Below, piece by piece: positions 33,617 through 44,453 of a DNA stretch of 64,000 bases. Position numbers and translations under genes: made by a program. Source of the stretch: Gammaproteobacteria bacterium (GTDB taxonomy: Bacteria; Pseudomonadota; Gammaproteobacteria; Steroidobacterales; UBA11654). The notes under the pieces were generated by a model. The model was given only the letters and a program-made list of their open reading frames with translations, was not told the origin of the DNA and did not search any database. Position 1 is the first letter of the stretch; every line of letters starts with the position of its first letter. The stretch covers positions 27,613 through 91,612 of the forward strand of contig NZHP01000022.1 in the NCBI GenBank assembly GCA_002691465.1, in the 5' to 3' direction.

Positions 33617-36600
33617 ATGATTGTAAAAGAGGGACCCGCATCTCATTCCCCATTTAAGCTTGAATCATTGCTCATACGTTTGCAAAGCATTGATGAAAAC
33701 ATCAGCGGTTTAGGCGCGAGATTTATCCATCTGATTGACTCAAAGAAAGAGTTGGATCAGCTGCAAGACGATGTTTTGGAGTCAATTTTAGAGTATGGAC
33801 CCAATTGGCCTCTTGGAGTAAATGAAGGATCTAAAATATTCATTTTACCTCGTTTTGGAACGACATCTCCTTGGTCCAGTAAAGCCTCAGACATTGCGAA
33901 AGTATGCGGATTAACCTCCATTGAAAAGATTGAAAGAGGAGTCGCATTTACTTTTGCTTTAAACGATAAAGATTTAATGCCAAATAGTGAAGCAGTAGAA
34001 CTGCTTTACGATCGAATGACGGAAGTTGCCATAACTGATTTAGGTCAAGCAAAAGAGATCTTTTCATCATTGAAACCAAAACCATTTTCTGAGATTGATA
34101 TTTTATCTGATGGTAAGAAGGCCTTAGAGAGTGCAAATATAGAATTGGGATTGGCATTGAATGACGATGAAATTGAATATCTCTTGGATCAATTCACAAA
34201 ATTATACAGAAACCCAACGGATGCTGAACTCATGATGTTTGCGCAAGCGAACTCGGAACATTGCAGACACAAAGTCTTTAATGCCGATTGGACAATTGAT
34301 GGCGTTGAAAAAGAAAGAAGCCTTTTTCAGATGATCAAAAACACTTATGAGTCCAGCTCGAGAAACGTATTATCCGCCTACAAAGACAATGCAGCCGTTA
34401 TTTCTGGCAATGAAGCAGATTGGTTCTTGCCGAATCACAATGATCAAAAATACGCAAGAATCCATGATCAAATTCATACGATGATGAAAGTGGAGACGCA
34501 TAATCATCCAACAGCAATTTCTCCATACCCTGGAGCTGCGACTGGCTCTGGCGGTGAGATCAGAGACGAAGCAGCAACCGGGAGAGGTGCAATGCCTAAA
34601 GCGGGTTTAACTGGCTTTAGTGTCTCACATCTTTTTATTCCAGACGATGTTCAATCTTGGGAGGAAACAATCGGTAAGCCCGATCATATTGCCTCAGCAC
34701 TCGATATCATGCTGGATGGCCCGATTGGGGGTGCAGCATACAACAACGAGTTTGGGCGACCCAATATTCTTGGATATTTTAGAACTTTTGAGGAAAGAAA
34801 CAGGGAGCAGGAAAATTCATCTTGGGGTTTTCATAAGCCGATTATGATCGTTGGAGGCATGGGCAATATTTCAGATTCATCGGTCAATAAAAATGACATC
34901 GCCGCCGGTTCTCTGATAATTGTTTTGGGAGGCCCAGCCATGTTAATTGGCTTGGGTGGCGGCTCAGCATCTTCTTTGAATGCCGGTTCAAGCGATAGTG
35001 ATTTGGATTTTGCCTCAGTTCAAAGAGACAATGCCGAGCTCGAAAGGAGAGCTCAGGAGGTTATCACACGCTGTTTTTCAATGGGGGTTCAGAGCAATCA
35101 GGAAAATACTAATCCGATCATATTGATTCATGATGTGGGAGCGGGCGGTCTTTCCAATGCCATTCCAGAGGTCGCAGACCACAGTAAAATGTCCGCAGAT
35201 ATCAACTTGAGGGAAATCGACAATGCCGAACCTGGAATGACGCCTTTGGAAATTTGGTGCAATGAGGCACAAGAAAGATATGTCTTATCCATTCATCCTG
35301 ATGATCTGGAACTTTTTGATCAGATTTGCAAGCGGGAGCGATGTCCATATGCTGTGGTAGGGGATGTAGCAACTCATGGCAATTTGAAACTTAAAGACAA
35401 AGTTTTTGACAATTATCCAATCGACATGCCTATGGATGTTTTATTCGGCAAGCCACCAAAGACAAAGCTTGAGATTGCAACTAGGGAAAAAGCGATCATT
35501 GATGATGCGATGAATGGCATTGATATAGAAGAGGCGTGTTTAAAAATTTTAAGATTTCCCACCGTTGCCGACAAAACCTTCCTCATACATATCGGCGATA
35601 GAACGGTTGGCGGTTTGGTCGCACAGGATCAATTCGTTGGCCCATGGCAAGTTCCAGTAAGCGATGTCGCTGTCACATTGAAAGATCACTTTGGAAGTCA
35701 AGGTGAAGCCATGGCAATGGGTGAGCGTTCCCCCATTGCTGTATACAACGCTGCTGCATCCGGAAGGATAGCCGTAGGCGAAGCAATCACTAATATTCTC
35801 TCTGCGCCCATAAATCATATTTCTGATGTAAAGTTTTCTGCAAATTGGATGTCTTCAATAATGACAGACCGACTTAAACAGGATCTTTATGAAACGGTTG
35901 AGGCAATTTCGGTTGACTTCTGCAGCAAGATTGGAATCACTATTCCTGTAGGCAAGGATTCACTCTCGATGCAGACTTCATGGACGAGTGAAGAAAATAA
36001 ATTCATCAATACCGCTCCATTATCACTCGTCATTTCTGCATTCTCTCCTGTCGACGATGTCAATAAAGTCATCACGCCACAATTAAAAAACATAAATGAG
36101 AGCATCTTATTGTTGATTGATCTGGGTGAAGGCCAGAATCGAATGGGAGGCTCTTGCTTTTCACAAATATACAATCGAAACCTTGGAGAAACACCCGATA
36201 TTGAGGATCCAGAACTTCTTAAAAGATTCTTTAATTTAATTGGAACAATGAAATCAAAAAACCTGATTCAGGCGTACCATGATCGTTCCGATGGCGGCCT
36301 TTTTGCGTGTGTTTCAGAAATGGCCTTTGCAGGCAATATGGGCGTTGAGCTTTCGCTTCATGCTAGGAATCAAGAGGAGATACTTCAATTGCTCTTTACC
36401 GAAGAATTGGGATGCGTCATTCAAATCTATAAGAAGGATTTAGAAGTTGTTTTAGAAATATTGAATGATGCCTCATTGTCAGATTGTTCCTACGCAATTG
36501 GAAATGTATCGAAGGATAAGAGAATCACTATCCAAGATACGAATCGGTTTTCAAAATCGTTTGATCTGATGATGCTCAGGGAAGCTTGGTCAAAAATGTC

Positions 36601-37516
36601 TTATGAGATGCAAAAGCTTAGGGACAACCCAGAAACTGCAGAGGAAGGGTTTAAGAAACAGTTGGATGAAGAAGATCCTGGATTAAATCCTGTCATCAGC
36701 TTCGACACACCTAAGATTGATTACAAACGCCTTACAAAATCAAGTCCTAAAGTAGCCATACTGAGAGATCAAGGAGTCAATAGTCAAATTGAAATGGCAG
36801 TTGCATTCAATAAAGCTGGTTTCAATGCGTATGACATTCATATGACTGACTTGCTTAATGGCCGAGTGAATCTTGAAGAATATCGTGGTTTGGTTGTATG
36901 CGGTGGATTTTCATATGGCGATGTTTTGGGTGCAGGAGGCGGTTGGGCTAAATCAGTTTTGTTCAATGAAAATGCAAGAAATCAATTTCACTCTTTTTTT
37001 CACCGAGAGGAAACATTCAGCCTTGGCATTTGCAATGGCTGCCAGATGATGTCTCAGTTAAAAGAACTGATTCCCGGCGCCGAACATTGGCCAAGATTTG
37101 TTAGAAATCTCTCTGAGCAATTTGAAGCAAGGCTTAATACGGTAGAAGTTTTGGAGTCAAATTCTATTTTTCTTAAAGGAATGGAGGGATCACGGATTCC
37201 AATAGCAACATCCCATGGAGAGGGCCGAGTTCAGTATCTTCATACCGATGACAAGGATGCTCTTATAAAGTCCAATACTGTGGCCATAAGGTATGTCGAT
37301 AACCATGGAAAACCAGCAATTCATTATCCAGATAATCCGAATGGTTCAGAGTCGGGTTTTGCTGGATTTTGTTCAAAAGATGGAAGGTCAACCATTATGA
37401 TGCCTCACCCCGAGAGAGTCATGAGAGCTGAGCAGTTTTCATGGTGCCCAGATGACTGGAAGGATCATGGACCATGGGCTAAATTCTTTATGAATGCAAG
37501 AGACTGGATTGATTAG
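33617..37516 (+). CDS. purL: Phosphoribosylformylglycinamidine synthase (long single-chain)
   Basis: Fourth step of purine synthesis, converting FGAR to FGAM with glutamine and ATP. The 1299-residue form carries all parts in one chain, as in gammaproteobacteria: an N-terminal PurS-like region, the tandem ATP-binding halves ([58 protein letters not shown]) and a C-terminal glutaminase with [12 protein letters not shown] and MPHPERVMR. Size is in the usual 1295-1310 range, so there is no truncation. DUF1820 precedes it. Confidence 0.97.
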   Translation: MIVKEGPASHSPFKLESLLIRLQSIDENISGLGARFIHLIDSKKELDQLQDDVLESILEYGPNWPLGVNEGSKIFILPRFGTTSPWSSKASDIAKVCGLTSIEKIERGVAFTFALNDKDLMPNSEAVELLYDRMTEVAITDLGQAKEIFSSLKPKPFSEIDILSDGKKALESANIELGLALNDDEIEYLLDQFTKLYRNPTDAELMMFAQANSEHCRHKVFNADWTIDGVEKERSLFQMIKNTYESSSRNVLSAYKDNAAVISGNEADWFLPNHNDQKYARIHDQIHTMMKVETHNHPTAISPYPGAATGSGGEIRDEAATGRGAMPKAGLTGFSVSHLFIPDDVQSWEETIGKPDHIASALDIMLDGPIGGAAYNNEFGRPNILGYFRTFEERNREQENSSWGFHKPIMIVGGMGNISDSSVNKNDIAAGSLIIVLGGPAMLIGLGGGSASSLNAGSSDSDLDFASVQRDNAELERRAQEVITRCFSMGVQSNQENTNPIILIHDVGAGGLSNAIPEVADHSKMSADINLREIDNAEPGMTPLEIWCNEAQERYVLSIHPDDLELFDQICKRERCPYAVVGDVATHGNLKLKDKVFDNYPIDMPMDVLFGKPPKTKLEIATREKAIIDDAMNGIDIEEACLKILRFPTVADKTFLIHIGDRTVGGLVAQDQFVGPWQVPVSDVAVTLKDHFGSQGEAMAMGERSPIAVYNAAASGRIAVGEAITNILSAPINHISDVKFSANWMSSIMTDRLKQDLYETVEAISVDFCSKIGITIPVGKDSLSMQTSWTSEENKFINTAPLSLVISAFSPVDDVNKVITPQLKNINESILLLIDLGEGQNRMGGSCFSQIYNRNLGETPDIEDPELLKRFFNLIGTMKSKNLIQAYHDRSDGGLFACVSEMAFAGNMGVELSLHARNQEEILQLLFTEELGCVIQIYKKDLEVVLEILNDASLSDCSYAIGNVSKDKRITIQDTNRFSKSFDLMMLREAWSKMSYEMQKLRDNPETAEEGFKKQLDEEDPGLNPVISFDTPKIDYKRLTKSSPKVAILRDQGVNSQIEMAVAFNKAGFNAYDIHMTDLLNGRVNLEEYRGLVVCGGFSYGDVLGAGGGWAKSVLFNENARNQFHSFFHREETFSLGICNGCQMMSQLKELIPGAEHWPRFVRNLSEQFEARLNTVEVLESNSIFLKGMEGSRIPIATSHGEGRVQYLHTDDKDALIKSNTVAIRYVDNHGKPAIHYPDNPNGSESGFAGFCSKDGRSTIMMPHPERVMRAEQFSWCPDDWKDHGPWAKFFMNARDWID

Positions 37517-37589
37517 CCAACTATTTTATAAAAATCATCGAACTATTCTCGTGAAGTAAGTAGAATTTCTATTCTAAATGTGAGGATTT

Positions 37590-38843
37590 ATGACTTTTTC
37601 AGAAACATTATCAAAACTTGACCCAGATCTCGCTACTGCGATTGAGTCGGAACAAAAGAGGCAAGAGGAGCACATCGAGTTGATTGCCTCTGAGAATTAT
37701 ACCTCATCAGAGGTCATGGAGATCCAAGGATCGGTTTTAACAAATAAGTATGCGGAGGGTTATCCGGGCAGAAGATACTATGGGGGGTGTGAGCATGTGG
37801 ATGAAGCTGAAGTGCTCGCAATTGAAAGAGTCAAGGAGCTTTTCAATGCCGATTATGCCAACGTGCAACCTCATTCTGGTTCACAAGCCAATATGGCTGT
37901 ATACATGTCTTTGCTTGATCAAGGGGACAAGATTCTTGGCATGAGTTTATCCGATGGCGGTCATCTTACGCATGGAGCAAAAGTTAATTTTTCTGGGCAG
38001 TTATACGAATTCTTCTCATACGGCATCAATCCCGATACGGGGAGAATAGATTATGATCAGGTGTCTGCACTGGCAGAGAAACATCGTCCAAAGATGATCG
38101 TCGCTGGGTTTTCTGCATACTCAAGATTGGTTGATTGGACAAAGTTTAGAGAAATTGCAGACTCCATTGACGCATACTTTATGGTGGATATGGCTCATAT
38201 ATCGGGACTCATAGCAGGAGATTGTTATCCAAATCCAGTACCAATAGCAGATGTGACAACCTCTACAACACACAAGACACTGAGAGGCCCCAGAGGCGGT
38301 ATCATACTTGCACGTGAAAATGAGGAAATACAAAAAGCCATCAATAAGCAGGTTTTTCCTGGAACACAAGGCGGACCCTTGATGCATGTTATTGCTGCCA
38401 AGGCCCACGCATTTAAAGAAGCACTCAGGCCAGAATTTAAAACTTACCAACAAGCAGTCGTGAAGAATGCACAAGCCATGGCATCAAGATTTCAGGAACT
38501 CGGGTACAAAATTGTATCCGATGGAACTGATTGCCATTTATTTTTAGTTGATCTTAGTGACACGGATATCACCGGTGCTGATGGCGAGAAAGCACTGGGT
38601 GAAGCAAATATTACATTGAATAAAAATTCAGTTCCGAACGAGCAAAGATCACCGATGGTAACGAGCGGTCTTAGAATAGGCTCGCCAGCCATCACAACAA
38701 GAGGGTTTGGCGTCAATGAGTCTGAGTATGTTGTAGACCTCATCGATTCTGTCTTGGGCGATATTGATAATGAAAACAATATTTCTTCTGTGAAGAACAA
38801 AGTCACGGATCTCTGCAAAGGTTTTCCAGTTTACTTAAAGTAA
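37590..38843 (+). CDS. glyA: Serine hydroxymethyltransferase
   Basis: Interconverts serine and glycine and loads tetrahydrofolate with one-carbon units, which feed purine synthesis. The 417-residue PLP enzyme shows [35 protein letters not shown] and the Schiff-base Lys in [14 protein letters not shown] (K229). The 73-base gap after purL could contain a promoter. nrdR starts 9 bases after its stop, an arrangement (glyA-nrdR-rib) common in gammaproteobacteria. Confidence 0.97.
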   Translation: MTFSETLSKLDPDLATAIESEQKRQEEHIELIASENYTSSEVMEIQGSVLTNKYAEGYPGRRYYGGCEHVDEAEVLAIERVKELFNADYANVQPHSGSQANMAVYMSLLDQGDKILGMSLSDGGHLTHGAKVNFSGQLYEFFSYGINPDTGRIDYDQVSALAEKHRPKMIVAGFSAYSRLVDWTKFREIADSIDAYFMVDMAHISGLIAGDCYPNPVPIADVTTSTTHKTLRGPRGGIILARENEEIQKAINKQVFPGTQGGPLMHVIAAKAHAFKEALRPEFKTYQQAVVKNAQAMASRFQELGYKIVSDGTDCHLFLVDLSDTDITGADGEKALGEANITLNKNSVPNEQRSPMVTSGLRIGSPAITTRGFGVNESEYVVDLIDSVLGDIDNENNISSVKNKVTDLCKGFPVYLK

Positions 38844-38852
38844 GTCACTTCT

Positions 38853-39362
38853 ATGTATTGTCCTTTTTGCGGTCACCAAGAAACCAAAGTGGTTGATTCA
38901 AGATTGGCTGGGGATGGATATCAAACTCGAAGAAGAAGAGAATGCATGGAATGCAGTGAAAGGTTCACAACATATGAGTCTGCAGAGTTATTGTTGCCTA
39001 AATTGATCAAGAGAGACGAATCAAGAGAGCCCTTTAATGAATCAAAATTAAGATCTGGAATACTCGTTGCAACAGAAAAAAGGCCAATCAGCAGTGAGTC
39101 AATAGAAGAACTGATTTCAAGAATAATTCGAAAGGTTCAAAAATTAGGAGAAAGGGAGATACAATCGAGGATTCTGGGTGAGATTGTTATGCTTGAGTTG
39201 AGGGAGATTGATGAAATAGCTTTTGTCAGGTATGCATCTGTTTACAGAAGATTTCAAGATATTGAGGAATTTGAAAAAGAGATTGAATCATTGAGAGATA
39301 CACCCTCAGCGGCAGACAGCCGTTCTCAGATATCAATTTTCCAAGATGAAGAAGAATCATGA
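38853..39362 (+). CDS. nrdR: Transcriptional repressor NrdR
   Basis: Represses ribonucleotide reductase genes in response to ATP/dATP. The N-terminal zinc ribbon has CPFC (C3, C6) and CMEC (C31, C34), followed by RFTTYE and an ATP-cone ([20 protein letters not shown]...). At 169 residues it is slightly longer than usual because of a serine-rich tail. Its stop overlaps the ribD ATG as ATGA. No NrdR boxes or nrd genes are visible in this window. Confidence 0.96.
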   Translation: MYCPFCGHQETKVVDSRLAGDGYQTRRRRECMECSERFTTYESAELLLPKLIKRDESREPFNESKLRSGILVATEKRPISSESIEELISRIIRKVQKLGEREIQSRILGEIVMLELREIDEIAFVRYASVYRRFQDIEEFEKEIESLRDTPSAADSRSQISIFQDEEES

Positions 39363-40381
39363 ATCAATTACAAAAAGAAGAATATATGCAAAGAGCCATT
39401 GAGCTTGCCAAGAATGGAATCCACTCTTGCAAACCAAACCCTCGTGTTGGTTGTGTGATTGTTAAAAATGATATCGTAATCGGTGAGGGATGGCATAAGA
39501 AAACAGGAGGAGACCATGCAGAGATAATGGCGCTGAAGAGCTGTGAAGATAGTCCAGAGGGCTCATCTGTTTTTGTCTCGCTGGAGCCATGCACTCATAA
39601 GGGAAGAACCCCGCCTTGTATTGATTCTTTAATCAATGCAAAAGTCTCTAGTGTGATCTTTTCATCTATGGATCCAAATCCAAAAGTATCAGGAAAAAGC
39701 ATAAAATTACTAGAGACAGCTGGCATCGAAGTCTCGCATGGATTGCTGGAGGAGGATTCGCAGGAGCTAAATATTGGTTTCTTTAATCGAATGAGGGCCA
39801 ATAAGCCATTTGTCAGAAGCAAAATTGGATCAAGTTTGGATGGAAAAATTGCTCTCCATAATGGAGAAAGTAAATGGATCACTTCTGAAGAATCACGGAA
39901 GGATGTTCAGAATCTCAGAGCAAGAAGTTGTGCGATAATGACCTCAAACCAAACAGTTTTGAGGGATGATCCATCTTTAAATGTCAGATTGGATAATTTT
40001 TCTTCCGATGATCAACCGCTCAGGATTGTGATTGATTCCACAGGCAAATGTGGCGGCAATGAGAAAATCTTTCATTTACCTGGAGAGACATTGTTACACC
40101 ATCACCGTGTGGATCAATCATTCCTCGAGCATCTAGGGTCAATGGAGATTAATGATCTTCTCGTGGAATCTGGTCCTAGGATGAATGGAGCTCTTTTAGA
40201 ATCTGGTCTGATTGATGAATTAATAATTTATATGTCTCCTTGTATACTAGGGAAGGATGCGATTGATATGTTTGCATTTCCAGCAATTGAAAAACTCTCC
40301 GATCGATACTCTTTTGTTATACGTGACCTAAAAACAATTGGAACTGATATGAAATTAACTTTAAGAAAAAATAATGTTTAG
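39359..40381 (+). CDS. ribD: Bifunctional riboflavin biosynthesis deaminase/reductase
   Basis: Catalyses the second and third steps from GTP to riboflavin. The N-terminal deaminase domain has the zinc site HAEIMAL and [11 protein letters not shown]; the reductase domain begins near residue 145 ([17 protein letters not shown]) and includes [16 protein letters not shown] and [14 protein letters not shown]. Length 340 is slightly below the usual 365. It overlaps nrdR by 4 bases and ribE by 8, showing tight coupling in the rib operon. Confidence 0.95.
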   Translation: MNQLQKEEYMQRAIELAKNGIHSCKPNPRVGCVIVKNDIVIGEGWHKKTGGDHAEIMALKSCEDSPEGSSVFVSLEPCTHKGRTPPCIDSLINAKVSSVIFSSMDPNPKVSGKSIKLLETAGIEVSHGLLEEDSQELNIGFFNRMRANKPFVRSKIGSSLDGKIALHNGESKWITSEESRKDVQNLRARSCAIMTSNQTVLRDDPSLNVRLDNFSSDDQPLRIVIDSTGKCGGNEKIFHLPGETLLHHHRVDQSFLEHLGSMEINDLLVESGPRMNGALLESGLIDELIIYMSPCILGKDAIDMFAFPAIEKLSDRYSFVIRDLKTIGTDMKLTLRKNNV

Positions 40382-40961
40382 TGGAATCGTTCAAGGCCAT
40401 GCCACATTGTCTTCAAAAGAAGAAAAGGATTCCATTGTTGAAATGACATTCAAGACCAAAGCATTCAGGCCAAATGATCTTGATTTAGGAGCCAGTATTG
40501 CAATTAATGGCGTGTGTTTGACAGCGACATCCTTGCATGAAGAATTTTTCTCGGTTGATGTTTCAACTGAAACTTTAAAGTGCACAAATATTGGAGAGCT
40601 TGAGATCAATGATTCAGTCAATATTGAGCAATCATTGAAGATTGGAGACAGCATAGATGGCCATTTCGTTTTTGGCCATGTTGATGAAGTATCTGAAGTT
40701 CAGAATATAGAAGAATTGGACGAGACTAAGATCCTGCATTTCTCATTAAGTGACGAGGCTATGAAGTTTGTTGTGAAAAAAGGGTCAATTACTATTAACG
40801 GAGTTAGTTTGACAGTCAATGGAGTCAGTAATAATGGATTTGAAGTGATGATCATTCCTCACACTCTAGAAAAAACTACATTCAGTGAATTCGAAAAGGG
40901 TACTCGAGCGAACATAGAATATGATATGTTGGCACGCTATGTTCAAAATCTCAAAGGTTAA
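40374..40961 (+). CDS. ribE: Riboflavin synthase, alpha chain
   Basis: Dismutates two 6,7-dimethyl-8-ribityllumazines into riboflavin. The 195-residue protein has two homologous lumazine-binding halves beginning [12 protein letters not shown] and GHFVFGHVDEVSEV, with repeated INGVCLTAT and INGVSLTVNGV segments. It starts inside ribD by 8 bases and ends 4 bases before the GTG of the ribB-type gene. I use ribE in the sense of riboflavin synthase (ribC in E. coli). Confidence 0.95.
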   Translation: MFSGIVQGHATLSSKEEKDSIVEMTFKTKAFRPNDLDLGASIAINGVCLTATSLHEEFFSVDVSTETLKCTNIGELEINDSVNIEQSLKIGDSIDGHFVFGHVDEVSEVQNIEELDETKILHFSLSDEAMKFVVKKGSITINGVSLTVNGVSNNGFEVMIIPHTLEKTTFSEFEKGTRANIEYDMLARYVQNLKG

Positions 40962-40965
40962 TTAA

Positions 40966-42114
40966 GTGACAGATGTAATAAAAAAGACTGAATCTGAAAA
41001 CATTGTTGAGTTTTCCTCAGTTGATGAGATTGTTGCTGATCTTCGCATTGGAAAGATGGTCATCGTTGTTGATGATGAGGAGAGAGAAAATGAAGGCGAT
41101 CTCCTTATGGCTGCTGATAAAGTGACGCCAGAGGACATTAATTTTATGGCTAAGTATGGCAGAGGCTTGATCTGCCTGACTCTCACTCAATCACGTTGCA
41201 GCCTTTTAAGGCTTCCCTTGATGGCATCTCAAAATAGTGGACTAGAAGAAACCAATTTTACGGTTTCAATTGAGGCAAGCGAAGGAGTTACAACAGGAAT
41301 ATCTGCCCATGATCGAGCTCGCACCATTAGGGTGGCAACTGCTCCTGGCGCACAGCCAAGCGATATCAAACAGCCAGGACATATTTTTCCTTTAATGGCA
41401 AAGCCCGGTGGTGTTTTAACCAGAGCGGGACATACGGAAGCAGGATGTGATTTAACGAGACTTGCAGGACTGAATCCAGCAGCAGTGATTGTTGAAATCC
41501 TCAATGATGATGGAACGATGGCAAGAAGGCCTGACTTAATAGAGTTTTCAAAATGCCACGATATTAAGATTGGTACCATAGCTGACTTAATTCGATATCG
41601 AGTTTCAAATGAGCAGTCCATTGAGAGAATTAGTGATCAAGAAATAGACACTGAATTTGGAAAATTCCGTTTAATGACTTTTGAAGATCACATAAATAGA
41701 GACGTTCATTTTGCATTGGTAAAAGGAAAAATAACCGATGAATCAAACCCTTTGGTTAGAGTTCACGTTGAAAATTCTCTGCGTGACTCAATTGGGGTTA
41801 ATCATCAATCGCTTGGGTGGCCAATGAAATCTGCATTGAAGCAACTGTCAAAAGAAGAAGATTCGATATTGGTCGCACTTTGCTATTCGTCGCAACCAAA
41901 AGATTTTCTAGGAATGGTAAAATCAATTGAAGCAGAACAGATTGAAGATAGCGAAAGAGAAGCAGAATCTTCAGTTGTCAGAACCTATGGAACGGGCTCA
42001 CAAATATTAAGAGATATTGGAGTTAAACGAATGAGGGTTCTAAGCGAGCCGAAAAAAATGCAAGCAATTTCTGGTTTTGATCTTGAGATCACCGATTATA
42101 TTGAAAAGGAATAG
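40966..42114 (+). CDS. ribB: DHBP synthase with degenerate GTP cyclohydrolase II domain (RibBX type)
   Basis: The N-terminal half (about 1-210) is a complete 3,4-dihydroxy-2-butanone-4-phosphate synthase: [42 protein letters not shown]. The C-terminal half aligns with GTP cyclohydrolase II ([46 protein letters not shown]), but the zinc Cys cluster SEC...CDC is replaced by [17 protein letters not shown], so it should be inactive for GTP. This is the RibBX arrangement; a separate ribA is expected elsewhere. The start is GTG with AAAGG 8 bases upstream. Confidence 0.93.
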   Translation: MTDVIKKTESENIVEFSSVDEIVADLRIGKMVIVVDDEERENEGDLLMAADKVTPEDINFMAKYGRGLICLTLTQSRCSLLRLPLMASQNSGLEETNFTVSIEASEGVTTGISAHDRARTIRVATAPGAQPSDIKQPGHIFPLMAKPGGVLTRAGHTEAGCDLTRLAGLNPAAVIVEILNDDGTMARRPDLIEFSKCHDIKIGTIADLIRYRVSNEQSIERISDQEIDTEFGKFRLMTFEDHINRDVHFALVKGKITDESNPLVRVHVENSLRDSIGVNHQSLGWPMKSALKQLSKEEDSILVALCYSSQPKDFLGMVKSIEAEQIEDSEREAESSVVRTYGTGSQILRDIGVKRMRVLSEPKKMQAISGFDLEITDYIEKE

Positions 42115-42121
42115 GTGAGAG

Positions 42122-42559
42122 ATGGATAAATCGTCAATTAAGATTTGCATTGTTGCTTCACAATTCAACGAACTCATTGTCGACAGCTTAATCAAGAGTT
42201 CTATCCAAACGCTTGAAGAGAATGGATATCAATCTAACCCTGAAATTTTCAAAGTACCTGGCGCCTATGAACTTCCGCTTGCGGTTAAAAATGTTGCTGA
42301 GAAAAAGAAACCAGATGGAATCATTGCATTGGGTGCAATAGTCAGAGGGGCGACACCACATTTTGATTATATTGCAACAGAGACGGGAAGAGGTCTCACT
42401 AAGGTAAGCTTAGAATGCAATATTCCAGTGGGTTTTGGGGTTCTTACATGCGATACAATGGAACAAGCCATTGAGAGATCTGGAGAAGGTTCTGGCAATA
42501 AGGGTATTGAGTCAACTGAAGCTGTTCTTGGAATGATAGAGTTTTTAAATAATCTCTGA
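42122..42559 (+). CDS. ribH: 6,7-dimethyl-8-ribityllumazine synthase
   Basis: Joins DHBP and the ribityl-aminouracil to form the riboflavin synthase substrate. The 145-residue protein shows ICIVASQFNELIVDSLI, FKVPGAYELPLAVK, GAIVRGATPHFDYIATE and PVGFGVLTCDTMEQAIERSG, covering the whole family profile. It follows the RibBX gene by 7 bases. In most relatives nusB comes next; here a membrane protein and ribF intervene. Confidence 0.96.
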   Translation: MDKSSIKICIVASQFNELIVDSLIKSSIQTLEENGYQSNPEIFKVPGAYELPLAVKNVAEKKKPDGIIALGAIVRGATPHFDYIATETGRGLTKVSLECNIPVGFGVLTCDTMEQAIERSGEGSGNKGIESTEAVLGMIEFLNNL

Positions 42560-42597
42560 TTGAATGCCCACTGTTAAATATTTTTGATCCGAAGATT

Positions 42598-43017
42598 ATG
42601 TCTAATCTAATAGAAAAATTATTCAACCTTCTTCTACTTATTATTTGTATTTATGGAATAACATCAGCCATTACGCCTTTATTCGGTTATCAGATTTTTA
42701 CATTTCCAATAAAGTTTGAGGCAATACAGAACATTAGTTTTGATTATGTCAGACTTCTTTTACTCAGATCATGCGTCTTTTTAACGATCTCTATATTTTT
42801 ATTCAACTATGCTATCTATAGGAGACCATATTCAGCTTTGGCGCCTCTAGTTGTTTTCTCTTATTTAATGTCTATTTTTGAGTTCCTTTCTCAATTCACC
42901 ATTCAGCAAATAACAGATTATTCATCCAATCTATTTGCTGTAGTATTTTGGTTAATAATAGCTGTAATGGCGCATTATAGAAATTCAAAAAACGCAAATA
43001 CAATATTTAAAGATTAA
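42598..43017 (+). CDS. Membrane protein of unknown function in the rib operon
   Basis: Protein of 139 residues with four predicted membrane spans (LFNLLLLIICIYGITSAI, LLLLRSCVFLTISIFLFNYAI, LAPLVVFSYLMSIFEFLS, LFAVVFWLIIAVMAHY). No family is recognised. It lies between ribH and ribF, with 38 and 47 bases of spacing, on the same strand. A flavin-transport role would be tempting from position alone, but nothing in the sequence supports it and the small size argues against a full transporter. Confidence 0.72.
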   Translation: MSNLIEKLFNLLLLIICIYGITSAITPLFGYQIFTFPIKFEAIQNISFDYVRLLLLRSCVFLTISIFLFNYAIYRRPYSALAPLVVFSYLMSIFEFLSQFTIQQITDYSSNLFAVVFWLIIAVMAHYRNSKNANTIFKD

Positions 43018-43064
43018 GACGCTTTGTGAGCTTTTGGTAAATCTCTTTAGGAAAAATATTTAAA

Positions 43065-44003
43065 ATGAAAATTGCCAGAAACATCAATTCTGAATGGAAT
43101 GAATTTCCTACAGGATCATCAGTATGTATTGGGGTTTTTGATGGCATTCATTTGGGCCATCAAGAATTAATCAAAAGAACAATTGGATATGCAAATGAAA
43201 ATAAGATTTCTTCCGTTTTATTTACCTTCGAACCATCACCAAGCGATTATTTCAGTAAAGGCAAGTCTCAATCGAGATTGACTTCATTGGATGAAAAATA
43301 TGATTATTTGAGCTCTGGTCAAATTGATTTTATTTACTGCCCGCCTTTTGACCAAGAAATGGAAAATCTATCTCCATTACAGTTTGTAAATCAACATCTG
43401 ATAAGGAAGCTGAATGCCAAACATGTTGTAGTAGGAGAAGATTTTCATTTTGCTAAAGATAGATCCGGCACCGTTGAAACTTTGATAGAGCTTGGTCATG
43501 AATATCGATTTACAGTTGATCCAGTTAAATTTATTCGGCAAAAAGACAAAAAAATATCAAGCACAAACATTCGTCAATCTTTAATGGATCAGGATATTCA
43601 AAATGCCAATCAAATGCTTGGAAGACATTATTCTGTTTTAGGAGAAGTCATTAAAGGAAATCAAATTGGCCGAACTATTGGTTACCCAACTGCGAATATT
43701 GATATTGATGAACGAGATATCCTTTTAAGGGGTGTTTTTTGTGTAAAAGCAATCATTGAAGGTGATGAGGATGAATACAAGGGGCTGGCTAATATTGGAT
43801 TTAAGCCAACTATCAATGGAACTGCATTAACACTAGAGGTTCATTTATTGAATTTTGATAAGGATATATATGGATCTAATATGAGAATTGATTTTATGCA
43901 TCGAATCCGAGGCGAAAAAAAGTTCAATGGATTGGAAGAGCTTTCAGCACAAATCAATAAAGATTCAAAAAAAGCAGATGAATTCTTTGCTGCCAATCAG
44001 TGA
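43065..44003 (+). CDS. ribF: Bifunctional riboflavin kinase / FAD synthetase
   Basis: Turns riboflavin into FMN and FAD. The N-terminal nucleotidyltransferase domain shows CIGVFDGIHLGHQELI and the VVVGEDFHFAKDRSG and ISSTNIRQSL segments; the C-terminal kinase domain has GRTIGYPTANI, LRGVFCVKA and NIGFKPTINGTALTLEVHLLNFD. Length 312 is typical. In many gammaproteobacteria ribF lies beside ileS-lspA, so its place in the rib-nusB operon is unusual and gives one transcript for the route down to FAD. Confidence 0.94.
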   Translation: MKIARNINSEWNEFPTGSSVCIGVFDGIHLGHQELIKRTIGYANENKISSVLFTFEPSPSDYFSKGKSQSRLTSLDEKYDYLSSGQIDFIYCPPFDQEMENLSPLQFVNQHLIRKLNAKHVVVGEDFHFAKDRSGTVETLIELGHEYRFTVDPVKFIRQKDKKISSTNIRQSLMDQDIQNANQMLGRHYSVLGEVIKGNQIGRTIGYPTANIDIDERDILLRGVFCVKAIIEGDEDEYKGLANIGFKPTINGTALTLEVHLLNFDKDIYGSNMRIDFMHRIRGEKKFNGLEELSAQINKDSKKADEFFAANQ

Positions 44004-44013
44004 TAATGAAATC

Positions 44014-44451
44014 ATGGTCAATAACAAAAATGAAAAGCGTTTTGAAGGAAAAGGAAGAGTAGGATCCAGACAGCTTCTTGTGCAAGTACTGTATCAGCAT
44101 CAAAAGAATGACGATGATGTTGAGACATTGATGTCTCAGTCATGCAGTCTCAAAGAGTACAAAAGAATCGATCAAGATTATTTCTCTACACTGCTTGGAG
44201 GAATTATAGCTTCAAAGAAAGAAATTGATGAAAAGATCAAATCACATATTGATAGACCAATTGATCAAATTGATTCCATAGAGAGAGCAATTCTTTGGAT
44301 TGCGGTATACGAAATCACTGACACAGATATCCCCAATGCAATTGCCATGAATGAGGCGATCGAGTTAGCAAAGTCATTTGGAGCGGAAACCAGTTTTCAG
44401 TATATTAATGCTGTACTCGATTCTTTTTGTCAATCAATTAAGAACTCATAA
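44014..44451 (+). CDS. nusB: Transcription antitermination factor NusB
   Basis: Part of the antitermination complex at boxA of rRNA operons. The all-helical protein of 145 residues has SRQLLVQVLYQHQK, DQIDSIERAILWIAVYEI and IAMNEAIELAKSFGAETSFQYINAVLD. The ORF track starts at 43888 in ribF, but ATG 44014 lies 10 bases after the ribF stop and gives the normal length. thiL begins two bases after its stop, as in many gammaproteobacteria. Confidence 0.94.
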   Translation: MVNNKNEKRFEGKGRVGSRQLLVQVLYQHQKNDDDVETLMSQSCSLKEYKRIDQDYFSTLLGGIIASKKEIDEKIKSHIDRPIDQIDSIERAILWIAVYEITDTDIPNAIAMNEAIELAKSFGAETSFQYINAVLDSFCQSIKNS

Positions 44452-44453
44452 GC

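Noticed and set aside
37561-37576. TAGAAT-TTCT-ATTCTA inverted repeat before glyA, same half-sites as the katG palindrome
   Set aside because: Spacing is 4 instead of 1, so it does not fit a 7-1-7 Per box; short AT-rich repeats like this are expected by chance.
41229-41621. Minus-strand ORF of 130 aa inside the ribB-type gene
   Set aside because: Shadow of the highly conserved DHBP synthase domain; no start signals.
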